From: Symbiodinium kawagutii | Taxonomy: Eukaryota > Sar > Dinophyceae > Suessiales > Symbiodiniaceae | Length of the DNA: 64,000 bases | Assembly: GCA_009767595.1 (NCBI GenBank) | Contig: VSDK01023782.1 | Span: 132,383 to 196,382 of the forward strand | Direction of reading: 5' to 3' | In this document: piece by piece, positions 35,182 to 44,800 of the stretch | Position numbering within the stretch: the first letter of the stretch is position 1 | How the letters are laid out: the number at the start of each line of letters is the position of its first letter | The notes under the pieces: generated by a model | The model's input: only the letters and a program-made list of their open reading frames with translations | Databases searched by the model: none | Told to the model about the DNA's origin: nothing | Position numbers and translations under genes: made by a program

Positions 35182-35791
35182 CTGTGGTTGGGTTATGCTC
35201 AGAGATCTCCATTGGTTTGTGTTATGTGAATCAACTGGAACACCTTTTGGAATAGCTGTTCAGGCAATTAAACGTCCTAGTTATTCGGAGAATTACGGTT
35301 TATATGGTGTCCCCTCAGTTGAGCGAATAGTTTGATGTGGAAAACCAAACCGTTTTGAAGGTTCTCGGCATCTAAATGTGAGTTTAATCTAAGATAAGAA
35401 CCTATCCTGAGGTTTCACAATGAGTAGAGGCATTATGCTTACCTTAACACAAATCAAGGAAACCATTGATCATAAGGGTGCAATCGTCAAAAATAAAGGT
35501 ATCACTATGGAACTTGGGGATGTATAACCAACCAACTGAGCTATAGGATGGTATAGGTATGTGTTGACGAACGCTGAGCAACTACAAGTTTACCGGTGCA
35601 CTGGTACACAGAACTCGTTAGTTGGCACGGTGAGTACAAAGCAAGATCGCTTCAAAGAAGGGGCTGTGCATGGAAACCGCTGGTGCACCAGCCAACAACC
35701 CCATACAATGACGCGGGAGTGTCTACTTTTGTTCGTACCCACTATGGTAAAGTCATTGGAAATCCACTCACATCTCAACTTTGCAACTTGA

Positions 35792-36085
35792 ATGCGCGCT
35801 GAACATTGCATGTCATGCTATGGTATTCGTGGGAGTCCTGGTCGATTCCCAGCGGCAGCTGGTTTGGTTGATACCGATTCCAAATTCACGCGTCGTAACA
35901 AATACCATTTCAACAGCTGGTGTAATCCTGCATTCACCGTGGTTCGTTGCCAACTAGACTGTGGATTTTTGTTGCTTGTTGTCCCGTTACCCTTTGGTAA
36001 ACTAAGCAGGCAAAGGAAAATCCAACATTTAAAGCTGGATTCAGGATTTCCTATAAGCAATGTTGATTTTCCTTTGCCGTGTTAG
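35792..36085 (+). CDS. ORF of 97 residues, unsupported
   Basis: ATG to TAG, MRAEHCMSCYGIRGSPGRFP.. to ..VDFPLPC, no codon bias. Its last third coincides with a near-perfect hairpin (36010-36077), so it may be part of a mobile repeat rather than a gene. A second ORF (35596-35802) overlaps it upstream. Confidence 0.25.
   Translation: MRAEHCMSCYGIRGSPGRFPAAAGLVDTDSKFTRRNKYHFNSWCNPAFTVVRCQLDCGFLLLVVPLPFGKLSRQRKIQHLKLDSGFPISNVDFPLPC
36010..36077. repeat. Inverted repeat with 18-19 bp arms
   Basis: GCAAAGGAAAATCCAACAT at left and ATGTTGATTTTCCTTTGC at right, one bulged base, 31-base loop. Confidence 0.85.
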
Positions 36086-36431
36086 ATGATCAAAGCGAAA
36101 GCATCTAGTCATATTCACCATGGGTTTCATGGCTCATTCATCAACCTGTCAACCACACAGGCTATTGAGCGTTGTCACCATCCCAAAATCACTGGGTGGT
36201 TCATGCACAAAACAATTCCTGCTGGTTGATCAGTATATCAACCAACATCAGCCAACCAGTTTCTCAACCACAATTTGGTACACAACGAGCCAAACAACTA
36301 GCTTAACTTAACCGTTTTATCAAAAAACCCTGGGTTTATGAACCAACCACATTGGTTGAGAGTTTCTCAATTTTCATAAACAGTTTCCCAACAGCAAGAT
36401 AGGTAGGTAGGTAGGTCATGGTAGGTCACGG

Positions 36432-36545
36432 TAGGCTGGTTCGTGGTTTCACACCCTATAGAAAATATGCTTGTCAAGCAACCATTTGTTAATGATTACA
36501 ATTGGGAAAACAAAAAATGTCAATCAAACCACCAGCCAGTCGTTG
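36432..36545. mobile_element. MITE-like element family 2
   Basis: Left GGCTGGTTCGTGGTTTCAC, right AAACCACCAGCCAG; inner GGGAAAACAAAAAATGTC. A GTAG tetranucleotide run (from 36401) precedes it. Confidence 0.6.
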
Positions 36546-36651
36546 TTGAACCATTGTTGTTAGTATTATCTACTATTACTCACCATTATTACTGCTTGTA
36601 ACCCCTGGAAAAACCAACCAGCTAGTAGGTCATCCAACTTCAACCACACAC

Positions 36652-36714
36652 TTCCATCCCGTTTCCTCTCCTTCCGAAGTTGTTGGCTTCGCGCGTTTCG
36701 GGTCGTCTTGCGGC
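36652..36714 (-). CDS. Basic exon (RKTTRNARSQQLRKERKRDG)
   Basis: Two lead bases, 20 codons and one base after acceptor TCCGCCTCAG; donor GGAA|GTGTGT. Very basic helix, such as a nucleic-acid-binding or localisation segment. A TIR element copy lies about 110 bp downstream (36432-36545). Confidence 0.45.
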
Positions 36715-37075
36715 CTGAGGCGGACAATGCTCGATGCAGACATAGCAACTGGTCATGTGGTTGGTATCTGCTGGTCATGCCACTGATGACTACTGGGTAT
36801 TGTTGGGTATTGTAAGTAACTACTGGCAACGAACTGCATCGAACATCATCTAACTACTGGTTATTTGGTTGGAATCTACTGGTCATGCCACTGGTAACTA
36901 CTCAGAGAATGTCAAAAATTCCTAGGCCGCATCCCTGGCTACATGGTATCTACAGGCTATGCCTTTATCTCGGGGTATTGTCAAAAGAATGAACAACATC
37001 CACAAGAGCAACGAGTTTTGCAAAAATCTGGTCAATAGCCATGAATTCAAAATGACAAGATGACATAACCAACAA

Positions 37076-37177
37076 TCATTCAAGGGACACAACAATAACA
37101 TCAGCACTGCCCGAAGACTTTGTGTAGTTCGCGTCAATAGCAGGGATCTCACACTGCCATGAGAAATGCCCTTCCAG
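37076..37177 (-). CDS. Terminal exon candidate
   Basis: LEGHFSWQCEIPAIDANYTK..VIVVSLE then TGA, after acceptor GCCCACCAG. Protein-like but with average codon bias; the opposite frames are AT-rich and less plausible. Confidence 0.4.
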   Translation of the reverse strand: MEGHFSWQCEIPAIDANYTKSSGSADVIVVSLE

Positions 37178-37372
37178 CTGGTGGGCCAATCCACATGATG
37201 CAAAACCACCGATCAGAGGTTCTTGACAGTATAAGAGTCACATGGTTCCTAGCTTATTCCCATGCCATAATACTTCATAGTTTTCATTCTTGATGGTTTT
37301 GCCACAAATGGACTTTTCTCAAAACAAATTTGCTGGCATAGAAACACATTTGGCAGCATGGTATATCCAAAA

Positions 37373-37459
37373 TCAATCTAGCATGTCCCAGCTGGAGGCC
37401 AGTGCAAAAAATGTACAAGTGAGCATGCCAACAAACTGGTGCTCGACGCCTAGTCTCAG
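37373..37459 (-). CDS. Terminal exon candidate, hydrophobic
   Basis: LRLGVEHQFVGMLTCTFFAL..WDMLD then TGA, after acceptor TTGACCCAG. Contains a likely membrane-spanning stretch. In phase 0 with the upstream exon 37522-37692 across a 62-base intron. Confidence 0.45.
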   Translation of the reverse strand: MRLGVEHQFVGMLTCTFFALASSWDMLD

Positions 37460-37521
37460 CTGGGTCAACCAACAATGGATAAACCCGAAAACAGGTTTCG
37501 CGCGTCATGGGTGATAATCAC

Positions 37522-37692
37522 AATGAACAGGATCTCAGCCACTTGATGGAAGCTCCCGCTGCTAATTAATCTGCCAAATTTCATGATCATTATCTGGTTG
37601 TGATTGGCCTGGGGAGTGGTTTCTTGATATGGGTCTACCATAACGCTGTGTCCGACAAGAGTCAATTGCTCCACATTTGGTCTCTGGGACAT
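37522..37692 (-). CDS. ATG-starting exon of a small predicted membrane protein
   Basis: ATG at 37690-37692 opens MSQRPNVEQLTLVGHSVMVD.. and stays open 75 codons. Ending at ATT|GTGATT (57 codons) joins 37373-37459 in phase to give an ~85-residue protein with a hydrophobic C-terminal half. The splice is inferred; unspliced it would stop after 75 residues. Confidence 0.45.
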
Positions 37693-37983
37693 TGACTTGC
37701 CAGGTGACCATCTGTTGTACAGTACTTACCTTCCAAACAAAGTAACTGTCTCTTTCCGCATTATTTTCCCAAAGAACAAATCTCAGTTACTTCAATTATC
37801 TATAGATTTAATCATACTGGGTATCTAAATCAATACACACGCGCACACACACTTCCCACCCGTAGCCGAATCTGAGCCAATTTGATCCATTCCCAACCGT
37901 AGTCAAATCATTGATTGTTTTCAACTCTTGAACATCATCAACCACAATGAGGATCCATGTTTCCCAACGTAAGCAATTGTAAA

Positions 37984-38232
37984 CTAGAACGGTGTCGTGT
38001 CCGCAGTCAAACCTGGATCTGACAGCCTCTGTTCCGTCATGAACTGGGTGAAATCCTCAAAAATGTTGAGGCAGGTGGTCAAGGCTCCAGCATCTTGGAT
38101 AAGGTGGCGGTGGCCCCTGAGGAACTCCGGCCAGTGTGCTTTGTGTGAACGGTCGCTGTCACACCAGGAGACCGCGTAACACATCAAGTGCTCGGGGAAA
38201 CAGTCACTCAGCACGGTGGCATTGTCAGTGAT
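37984..38232 (-). CDS. Terminal exon of unrecognised gene
   Basis: Eighty-two codons and a TGA: ITDNATVLSDCFPEHLMCYA.. then ..HWPEFLRGHRHLIQDAGALT.. to ..LTADTTPF. Clearly protein-like with acidic C-terminus. Acceptor AATTTACAAG. It overlaps by frame change with the exon just upstream (38299-38515); a short intron with an unresolved donor, or a frameshift, links them. Confidence 0.6.
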   Translation of the reverse strand: MTDNATVLSDCFPEHLMCYAVSWCDSDRSHKAHWPEFLRGHRHLIQDAGALTTCLNIFEDFTQFMTEQRLSDPGLTADTTPF

Positions 38233-38298
38233 CTTGTAAATTACCATGTGCAAGACGGTCACAATTGGTCACATGTGCCGCGGAATGGACGTGCTCAC

Positions 38299-38515
38299 CA
38301 AGATGGCACCGGACGGGCTCCTCAGCGACACCGTTTGTGGCTGCAAGCGCCGTCGCTTTTGGGCGACCTGTAATAGGAGGACTTGGCACAGAAATGCAAC
38401 TCAATTCCTGCCTCCCTAAGCTGCGCAACGGGCTATCACAGAGACATGAACCTGACGGGCCATTCATGATGTTGTCCACCGCCTGCACCGCAGACGCAGC
38501 GACATGAGCCGGAAC
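38299..38515 (-). CDS. Exon of unrecognised gene
   Basis: Seventy-two codons plus one base: VPAHVAASAVQAVDNIMNGP.. then ..SCISVPSPPITGRPKATALA.. to ..PVRCHLG. Acceptor CGTGTTTTGTGAG, donor CTTG|GTGAGC. Cys-containing, mixed composition. Phase does not fit 37984-38232 with this donor; other donors (GAGCCC|GTCCGG) would. Confidence 0.6.
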
Positions 38516-39049
38516 CTCACAAAACACGCACCATGAAGCCACCAAGCCAGACGTAGCACAAGCAAAGCTGATTGCATGTGACTGCGTTTAACCAAGTACA
38601 TTGTACCAAACGCATTGCGCGAGAGACAGATGGTCTAAAGTCCCGCCACTGCCACTACAAGCCATCATAATCAATTAATCACACATCAATCATGAACCAT
38701 CACTAGCCATTATAAATCATCACCATTAACCAACCACTAGTAACCACTACTACAAACCACCATAATTAATTACACATCAATCATGAACCATCACTTGCCA
38801 TTATAGATCATCACTATTAACCAACCACTAGTAACCACCACTATGAACTATCATAATCAATCACAAATCAATCATTCACCACGATTCATCCTCACTATAA
38901 GCCAACATTAATCATCACTATAAGCCATTTTTGATCATCACTAAGGTGATTAACCAACCACTAGTTACCACTATAAGCCACCAACCAACCATTGGTAACC
39001 ACCACTATAAACTATAAACCATCACCATGGACCCACCATCCACCCTCAC

Positions 39050-39202
39050 CTGGCGCCCTTGCCGCCACGGCGCTTCGCAGCACGGAGCGCGGCACCAGGG
39101 GCGCGTGCGGCCGCATGGGCGGCAGCGTCACCAGGGCGCGGTACTTCCGCGGCAGGTACGAGAAGCTGCGCGAGCGGAGCCTTGGGAGAAGGCTCTTGGG
39201 AT
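39050..39202 (-). CDS. Exon of unrecognised gene, strong codon bias and splice sites
   Basis: Frame SLLPRLRSRSFSYLPRKYRA.. to ..VAARAPG with nearly all codons ending in G or C, acceptor ATCCACAG and donor GCCAG|GTGAGG. Basic, Pro-rich. A TIR element (39225-39309) begins only about 22 bp upstream of the acceptor. The plus-strand frame here is open too but lacks splice sites. Confidence 0.65.
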
Positions 39203-39224
39203 CTGTGGATGTTGATATTCAACT

Positions 39225-39309
39225 TGGGATACCCAAAAAATGGTAGTTTTATTACTATTCATGATTGATATTGGATGACTTGGGGGCACCCCTATTTTGA
39301 GAAACCACC
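39225..39309. mobile_element. MITE-like element family 1, left-truncated copy
   Basis: Right end CCTATTTTGAGAAACCACC intact; left end replaced by sequence leading straight to the acceptor of exon 39050-39202. Confidence 0.7.
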
Positions 39310-39585
39310 ATATGCTTAGATTGATCTATACCTCCAAACAAATAAATACAACATAATATATATGTATATATATGTAAATATCATATGAAATGATGATTCT
39401 ATATGGATGATCTATGTCTATAAATTAATCAATCAAGCAATCAATAAATCTATATAGAGTATATGAAATGATGATTCTATATGGATTTACAGTGTGTATG
39501 TTTATATACTTCCCTAGATATACATATAGCTATGTATGATTGTATATGTTTCTAGATGCATATGCACTGTATACAACACCTTGGC

Positions 39586-39714
39586 ATGTTACCACCATGG
39601 CTGCCACCCAAGGCACGTGCAATGATCCTTGGGCAACTCATCCAGAGGTCTGGACGGCAAGCGCGGCGCCGACGGCGTCTTTTGGCTCTCCATGGCAGTG
39701 ATGCGAAGCACGAG
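39586..39714 (+). CDS. Plus-strand exon, possible first exon
   Basis: ATG at 39586 opens MLPPWLPPKARAMILGQLIQ.., ending ..LLALHGSDAKHE at a perfect donor GAG|GTGAGT. Very basic middle (RSGRQARRRRR). The frame is also open upstream, and an acceptor (CCACCCAAG) inside is possible. Divergent from the minus-strand exon at 39.05-39.20 kb. Confidence 0.55.
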
Positions 39715-40066
39715 GTGAGTGGCTGGTGGCATGTGGTGGGCACATCATGTGAGATTGTAACAAGGGTTGGTTGGTTGTTTGGTTGGTTGGTTGGTTGGTT
39801 TTGTCAGTTGACTACCCATGTTGGTTGTTTATGCTTGGCAATGAAAGAGTTGATGCTGTTGAATGCCCGTGGTTCAAATGACGATGAATATAGTAGTTGA
39901 ATGTTGACAAATCAACACTACTGCTGATTCATCATGTCTGAGTAAAGGTTGACATCAATTGATCATGGTTTGGGGTTTAGGACACTGGCTGTCAATGATT
40001 GATACGGACCGATAGTGCTTGATAAGGGTCATTGTGGAAAATCATGATGCTTAATAACCAGCACTG

Positions 40067-40354
40067 ATGAGGGCGCACAAACTATGCATGGTGTTACAGG
40101 CTATATCCAGCTTGCCATTCAAGGACAAACTCCAAAGGATACCAAAGCATGACGCTTGGTGCGTAGTAGGGTTATCCATTCGTTGCATCATATTGGATGA
40201 TTCGATATTCGATATCAATGGGATGAATTTCAACTTGTCCACTTTTCAGCTTATCTGGAGCAGCTTGAAACGTCGACACCGTAGATTGGTGATCCCACTT
40301 AGTGATTCTAGGGAGGTAGATGACCGCTTCAAAATGATAGCTTCAAGCGGATAA
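40067..40354 (+). CDS. Intronless ORF of 95 residues
   Basis: ATG to TAA in one frame: MRAHKLCMVLQAISSLPFKD.. through ..GLSIRCIILDDSIFDINGMN.. to ..DDRFKMIASSG. Balanced composition, protein-like; basic cluster LKRRHRRLVIPL near the end. Codons are not G/C-ended, so a chance ORF or a retro-copy is possible. Function unknown. Confidence 0.4.
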   Translation: MRAHKLCMVLQAISSLPFKDKLQRIPKHDAWCVVGLSIRCIILDDSIFDINGMNFNLSTFQLIWSSLKRRHRRLVIPLSDSREVDDRFKMIASSG

Positions 40355-40440
40355 GTGTAGGGCAGTACCCGCAGTGCGCGGATACTTGCAAGATCTGCAG
40401 TTTTTGCTTCTGCAATATTACAAGTATCAAGTATTTGGGT

Positions 40441-40686
40441 TCAGTGTTTTGGGGCCACGGCAACTTGATTCGGTACACCCATCATAAGATATTGTTCCCC
40501 CCAAGACAGACCTATTGACCTTTGATACCCATTGATTGTCTTGGTTGATTGAAAGGAATTCTCATAGTCAAAAATGACATTGCGCATCTTCCCAGCACGC
40601 AAAGGTAAAACCCAGCTATGGGGAAGGGGCTTTGCAATCATAACTTTGTCGGGCTTTGCAATGAGGAACTGCCACAGGTTTTGCAA
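40441..40686 (-). CDS. Terminal exon of unrecognised gene
   Basis: Directly after an acceptor (GAACTTACAG) an open frame of 81 codons runs LQNLWQFLIAKPDKVM.. to ..NQVAVAPKH and a TGA stop. The sequence looks like a folded globular protein with charged, aromatic and small residues well mixed. It repeats the word IAKP twice near the start. I do not recognise the family. It follows 40972-41152 in phase. Confidence 0.55.
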   Translation of the reverse strand: MQNLWQFLIAKPDKVMIAKPLPHSWVLPLRAGKMRNVIFDYENSFQSTKTINGYQRSIGLSWGEQYLMMGVPNQVAVAPKH

Positions 40687-40971
40687 CTGTAAGTTCTACA
40701 GGTCTCTGGTCGTAACTCTTTCACGGGTCAGGATTCCCGAACAGTGACTTCCAAAAACGTTTCTAAGAATAGCTTCTTCTTTTGGGTTACCTTCGCCAGC
40801 AGGTGGTAGGTGATATCTAATTACAGTATTTTGGTTCGTTACATTCCACAAGTCATGGTCATCATTGATTCATTTTTGGTTGGTGGGTCTATTCATTCTT
40901 GGTTGGCCATTTTTGGTTCGTTATTGGTTGCCCAATATACCTCTAATGTTTGACAGATCGGTTGGCTTCAC

Positions 40972-41152
40972 CTTGCGAGGGTCATCCCAAGTGCACATCC
41001 AACAGAATGTATCTGTGGTTTCAGGTGAAAGTGTTGTTTTTCCTATGGCAACTGTGGTGATGATTCCAACCATCCTGCCATTGTGAACTGTAGTCATTTC
41101 CAAGAGGATTCTTGAACAGGTTAGCCCACAAAACCATTTGGTTCCAAAACTC
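40972..41152 (-). CDS. Exon of unrecognised gene, joins 40441-40686
   Basis: After one lead base, 60 codons run SFGTKWFCGLTCSRILLE.. to ..CTWDDPRK, with acceptor GCTACCAG and donor AAG|GTGAAG. It ends in phase 0, as the next exon requires. A second frame in the same exon is also open for about 43 codons (EFWNQMVLWANLFKNP..), so the frame is uncertain. Third positions are not strongly G/C-rich, unlike the kinase exons. Confidence 0.5.
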
Positions 41153-41265
41153 CTGGTAGCTCCCGGCCTCGCTTGCCCTTTCAAGGGGTATATGGGTGGG
41201 TGTTTCTAAAAATAAGGGTAGCCCTAGATCATCTCATAATAACCATTAGTAATAAACCAACCATT

Positions 41266-41379
41266 TGGCTATGGGTCAAAACCCTGTACCCCTGGTTCCC
41301 CCTCTAGTAACCATTGTTTTCCTTGTTATTGTTGGTGATTGTCCCCTATGATTGGTTGGTCAATATTGACCCATAGCCA
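41266..41379. mobile_element. MITE-like element family 3
   Basis: Ends TGGCTATGGGTCAAAACCC and CAATATTGACCCATAGCCA are inverted; 114 bp. Inner CTGTACCCCTGGTTCCCC is shared in reverse with other copies. Confidence 0.75.
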
Positions 41380-41476
41380 TTTTTGGGGTACCCCTATGGC
41401 TTGAGAAACCACCACATGAATATCCAGCTCCAGCTGCAGCTCCGCCCACTCCAGTGCAGCTCCAACCCCTGACAAC

Positions 41477-41551
41477 CCGCGTCTGGAGCTGGCTACACAC
41501 GTTACTCGCGCTCTTCGTAGCACGGAAAAAAACAGCAATTTCGGTGTGCCC
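41477..41551 (-). CDS. Exon, possible kinase continuation or separate gene
   Basis: Twenty-five codons, phase 0-0, starting GHTEIAVFFRATKSAS, between acceptor CCACCTGAG and donor CGG|GTTGTC. It would follow K11 in phase only if K11 ends at a GA donor. RATKS resembles the segment after TIED in related kinases as I remember them; the match is weak. Confidence 0.45.
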
Positions 41552-41757
41552 CTCAGGTGGTTTATGATGCTTAGTGATGGTAAATGATGGTTCATAATGG
41601 ATAATGATGGTTTTGACGCTTTGACTCTGCTGCCAAGTGAGGCTTGACAATGCGAGGTGTCAGAAATCGTACACCTGGCACAATGGATAATGATGGTTCA
41701 TGATGACGAATTGACTGATGATGGTGAATCATGCTCAACCTAGGACCTTTGTTTACG

Positions 41758-41858
41758 TCATTTGCCATCCTCAAATCGCTGGTCATAGCTGGGGATCCCA
41801 GGATCCTCCTTGGTCCCCCGGTCCTCGATGGTACGGCAGCCCTCCACAAAGATGCCAC
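41758..41858 (-). CDS. Protein kinase exon K11: C-lobe (GIFVEGCRTIED)
   Basis: Two lead bases then GIFVEGCRTIEDRGTKEDPG.., in phase with K10 (..AVLG+GIFVEGC). The acceptor is TCTCCCATGCAG. The frame runs to a TGA at 41758, but the true end may be earlier at a GC donor (GATG|GCAAAT) or GA donor (GAG|GACCGG after TIE). The usual helix H-I exons were not identified; the exon at 41477-41551 (..FFRATKSA..) is a possible continuation. A TIR element (41936-42036) lies 77 bp upstream. Confidence 0.65.
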
Positions 41859-44800
41859 CTGCATGGGAGACCCGTCACATCACCTTGGATGATCAGCCAT
41901 TGTGATAAGGGGTCACTGCACATGCTTAGTCATTTGGCGGTTTCTCAAAAATTGGGACCCCCAAAATGGGTGGGTTTTTCACTATACATGGTATATAACG
42001 GATGATTTGGGGGTACCACCATTTCGAGAAACCACCATTTGGTTGTGGTTAGGCCGCCATCTTACATCACTGATCCATGGGTGACTGAACTTACCAACAA
42101 TCTATATACTACCAACAACCAACCTACTGGTTAGACCATGTTGTACCATTTCTAGGTATATAATGGCTAGTCATTTGCTTGTGGTTACACCATGGCGTTG
42201 TCCGTGGATAGTGACTGAAATTATCAGTAACCGTGGGTGTCGTTCAGGGAAACCCGTACGTCTGTGAAAGTACAAGAATTCAACGCACCCAGCTTGGGAT
42301 GTTCAAAGGCACATTTCGCTGTAGAATTCATACCGATGTGTGATGAATCAATCTAGGGCCCAGGACCAAAATTCATGCCAAACAAACTAAGCATCTTCGG
42401 CGTGACCTTCGGATATTGATCCCGTACTTCCATGGGTTCCTCTTCAAGCATCAACAAGGTGCTCTTGCGGGGCTGTCCGTGGTAGCGGGTCTCACCATGG
42501 ACAAAGCTAGATGTGGATGCTGGGTGGCACTAGGCGGTCACGTCCCAGATTCCCATGGAACATCCAAGAAATGGGTCTGTGCCAGAATAGCGGCACCCCC
42601 AAAACCAACGGTTTCCTAGTAAAATGATCATTTTTTGGTGGGTTGCTGTAGCTGGCCATGACATGTCGCCTATATTTGGGATCACCCACCGAGGCTCACC
42701 CAACACGGCGCCTGGTGTGGTGGTGGTTCGTGGTCCCGTGGGGGGGCTCTTGTCCAGCAACACCTGCAACAGCATCCGCAGGACATGCACATTCCTTGTG
42801 CTTAGTCCCAGGTTGCTGACTCAACCCTAGCTGGGTTGAAACCACCGTAAACCATTGTCATGATGAACCATCATTCGGCGCAAGAGTTTCACAACCACTG
42901 TTAAAAGTTCGTCAAATTCATTGATCTTTGCATGGTTCCAGCTACAATTGGGTTAGTAAAGGTGTTAGATTCTCCGGCAGAAACCATGGGGCCATGGGTA
43001 GCTATCGGCGGAGAAGCATCCTGGCGGAGGTAACAAAAACAAGTCATGAAACAATAGATGACAAATATCAACCCCAAGGCTGGTAAATGCTTCAAATATT
43101 GAGCATGTCTGATATTCTATCTAATCGATGCTTATACATACATGCAATTACAACCATCGCCAGCCTCCTCAGCAACTGCTTTCCTAACCTACCGAGTCTT
43201 GTCACAGTCTCAGATGTTTTTGTCGTCATTTTTGACATATACAGTAAGACATTCCTTCACCTGTTCAAAAACCTGATATATACTTATCCACCTGGCATCC
43301 TAACATGTCCTAACCCGTGTGTGTTTCCCAGTTCATAGATCCCAGCACTACCAAGAGACACCAGCTTGTTGCTATCGTTGCACCCCTCTATCTGGTTAGT
43401 CAGTTGGTCATATCCTCCTGATATCGTCACGATCTATCTGCTGAGTAGCCTCAAAGAGGGGAGCGGAAATGGCCATGTCCTCGCTGAAAACACCATACGA
43501 TGGCTGGTTCTTCGCCTGGATGATGTATGGTGTTGTTGATTGCATACGCCAATGCTTACTTGCCAATATGGCTATGGGGTCAATATTAACCAACCAACTA
43601 ATGGGGGATAAAAACCAACAATGAAAAGGAAAACAGTGGTTAATGATAGGGGAACCAGGGGTACGGGGTTTTGACCCACAGCCATATGGCATTACCCACT
43701 GCGACAGCAACAGTTGTGATGATTGGTCAAGCCATTCAATCACTAAATCAGGGGGATTGCTGGTGATGTTGGTGAGCAAGCAACCATAACTTCTGCTTAA
43801 GCTTCAAGATTTTACCTGTTGAAAGATGGAGGGTATTCATAAACAACGACTGGGCACAGCATCAACCTACAACAACGATCGGTCTACACAACGTTTGCCC
43901 GCTGCCAGCAAAATTCCAGTTCTGCCACGGTATGCCAAACCCAACGCTATTGAGTAACGACTGGTTAACTTAAACATTAAACCATATCAATCATGGGTAA
44001 CTCAAGCCATTATCAAACCACATAAATCACCATTATCTGCTGTAGCAAGTGTGACTTTCAGTAACCTGACCTGCTACGTCCCTTTCCGATCTCTGTTGGC
44101 GCAGCACTTCCAGGTTGATAAACTGGTAGTCAACCATGATCAGCCAGTCTCAACCCATATCAACCCCCCCGGCCTGAATGAAGGTCACACCCAGGCAAAA
44201 GACGTCGCCTGGCACTGCTGACCCCGAATGGCTGGGGGGCGGCATGCTGGTTGATGGTCACTGATGCTTCAGAATGGCTGGTGGGTTCGTTGTGGCGAAT
44301 GATGTTTGATGATGGCTGATGACGGCTGATGATGGTTGATGATGGCTGATGACGGCTGATGATGGTTGATTTCCTGGATGCTAGGCGAGGTCGGCGCCTA
44401 TACAATGTTGTCCCAAGCACAGGTGGCAGGACCAACATGTAATGACAGAGGAAAGTCGGTAAATTACAGTTGCATCAATGCACAAAAAACTCTGATGATG
44501 GTTGATGATGGCTGATGATGGCTGATGATGGTTGATAGTGATTGATTGATGATTCATTCATGGTGAAAAAACAATTGCTTTGATAGGTGATGATGGTGTA
44601 ATAATCCCTCTGAGTATATGATCGAAAGTAGCTACTGATGATCATGTTGGTAGTGATGCTTAAATCAAATCCAGCATTCTTTTCGGAACAACATCAAATA
44701 ACATTATTTGGGTCACTGCTCTTTGGGGGAAGAGCAAACTTGTTGGATTCTTAGCACCGAACCGGGTAGTGGCTGGTGTTTCCATTTATCTGGAAGGGCA

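Noticed and set aside
42530..42576. Kinase last exon (PFLGCSMGIWDVTA) after K10
   Set aside because: Fits in phase, but K11 (GIFVEGC..) is also in phase and matches the family better; kept only as a possible alternative end.
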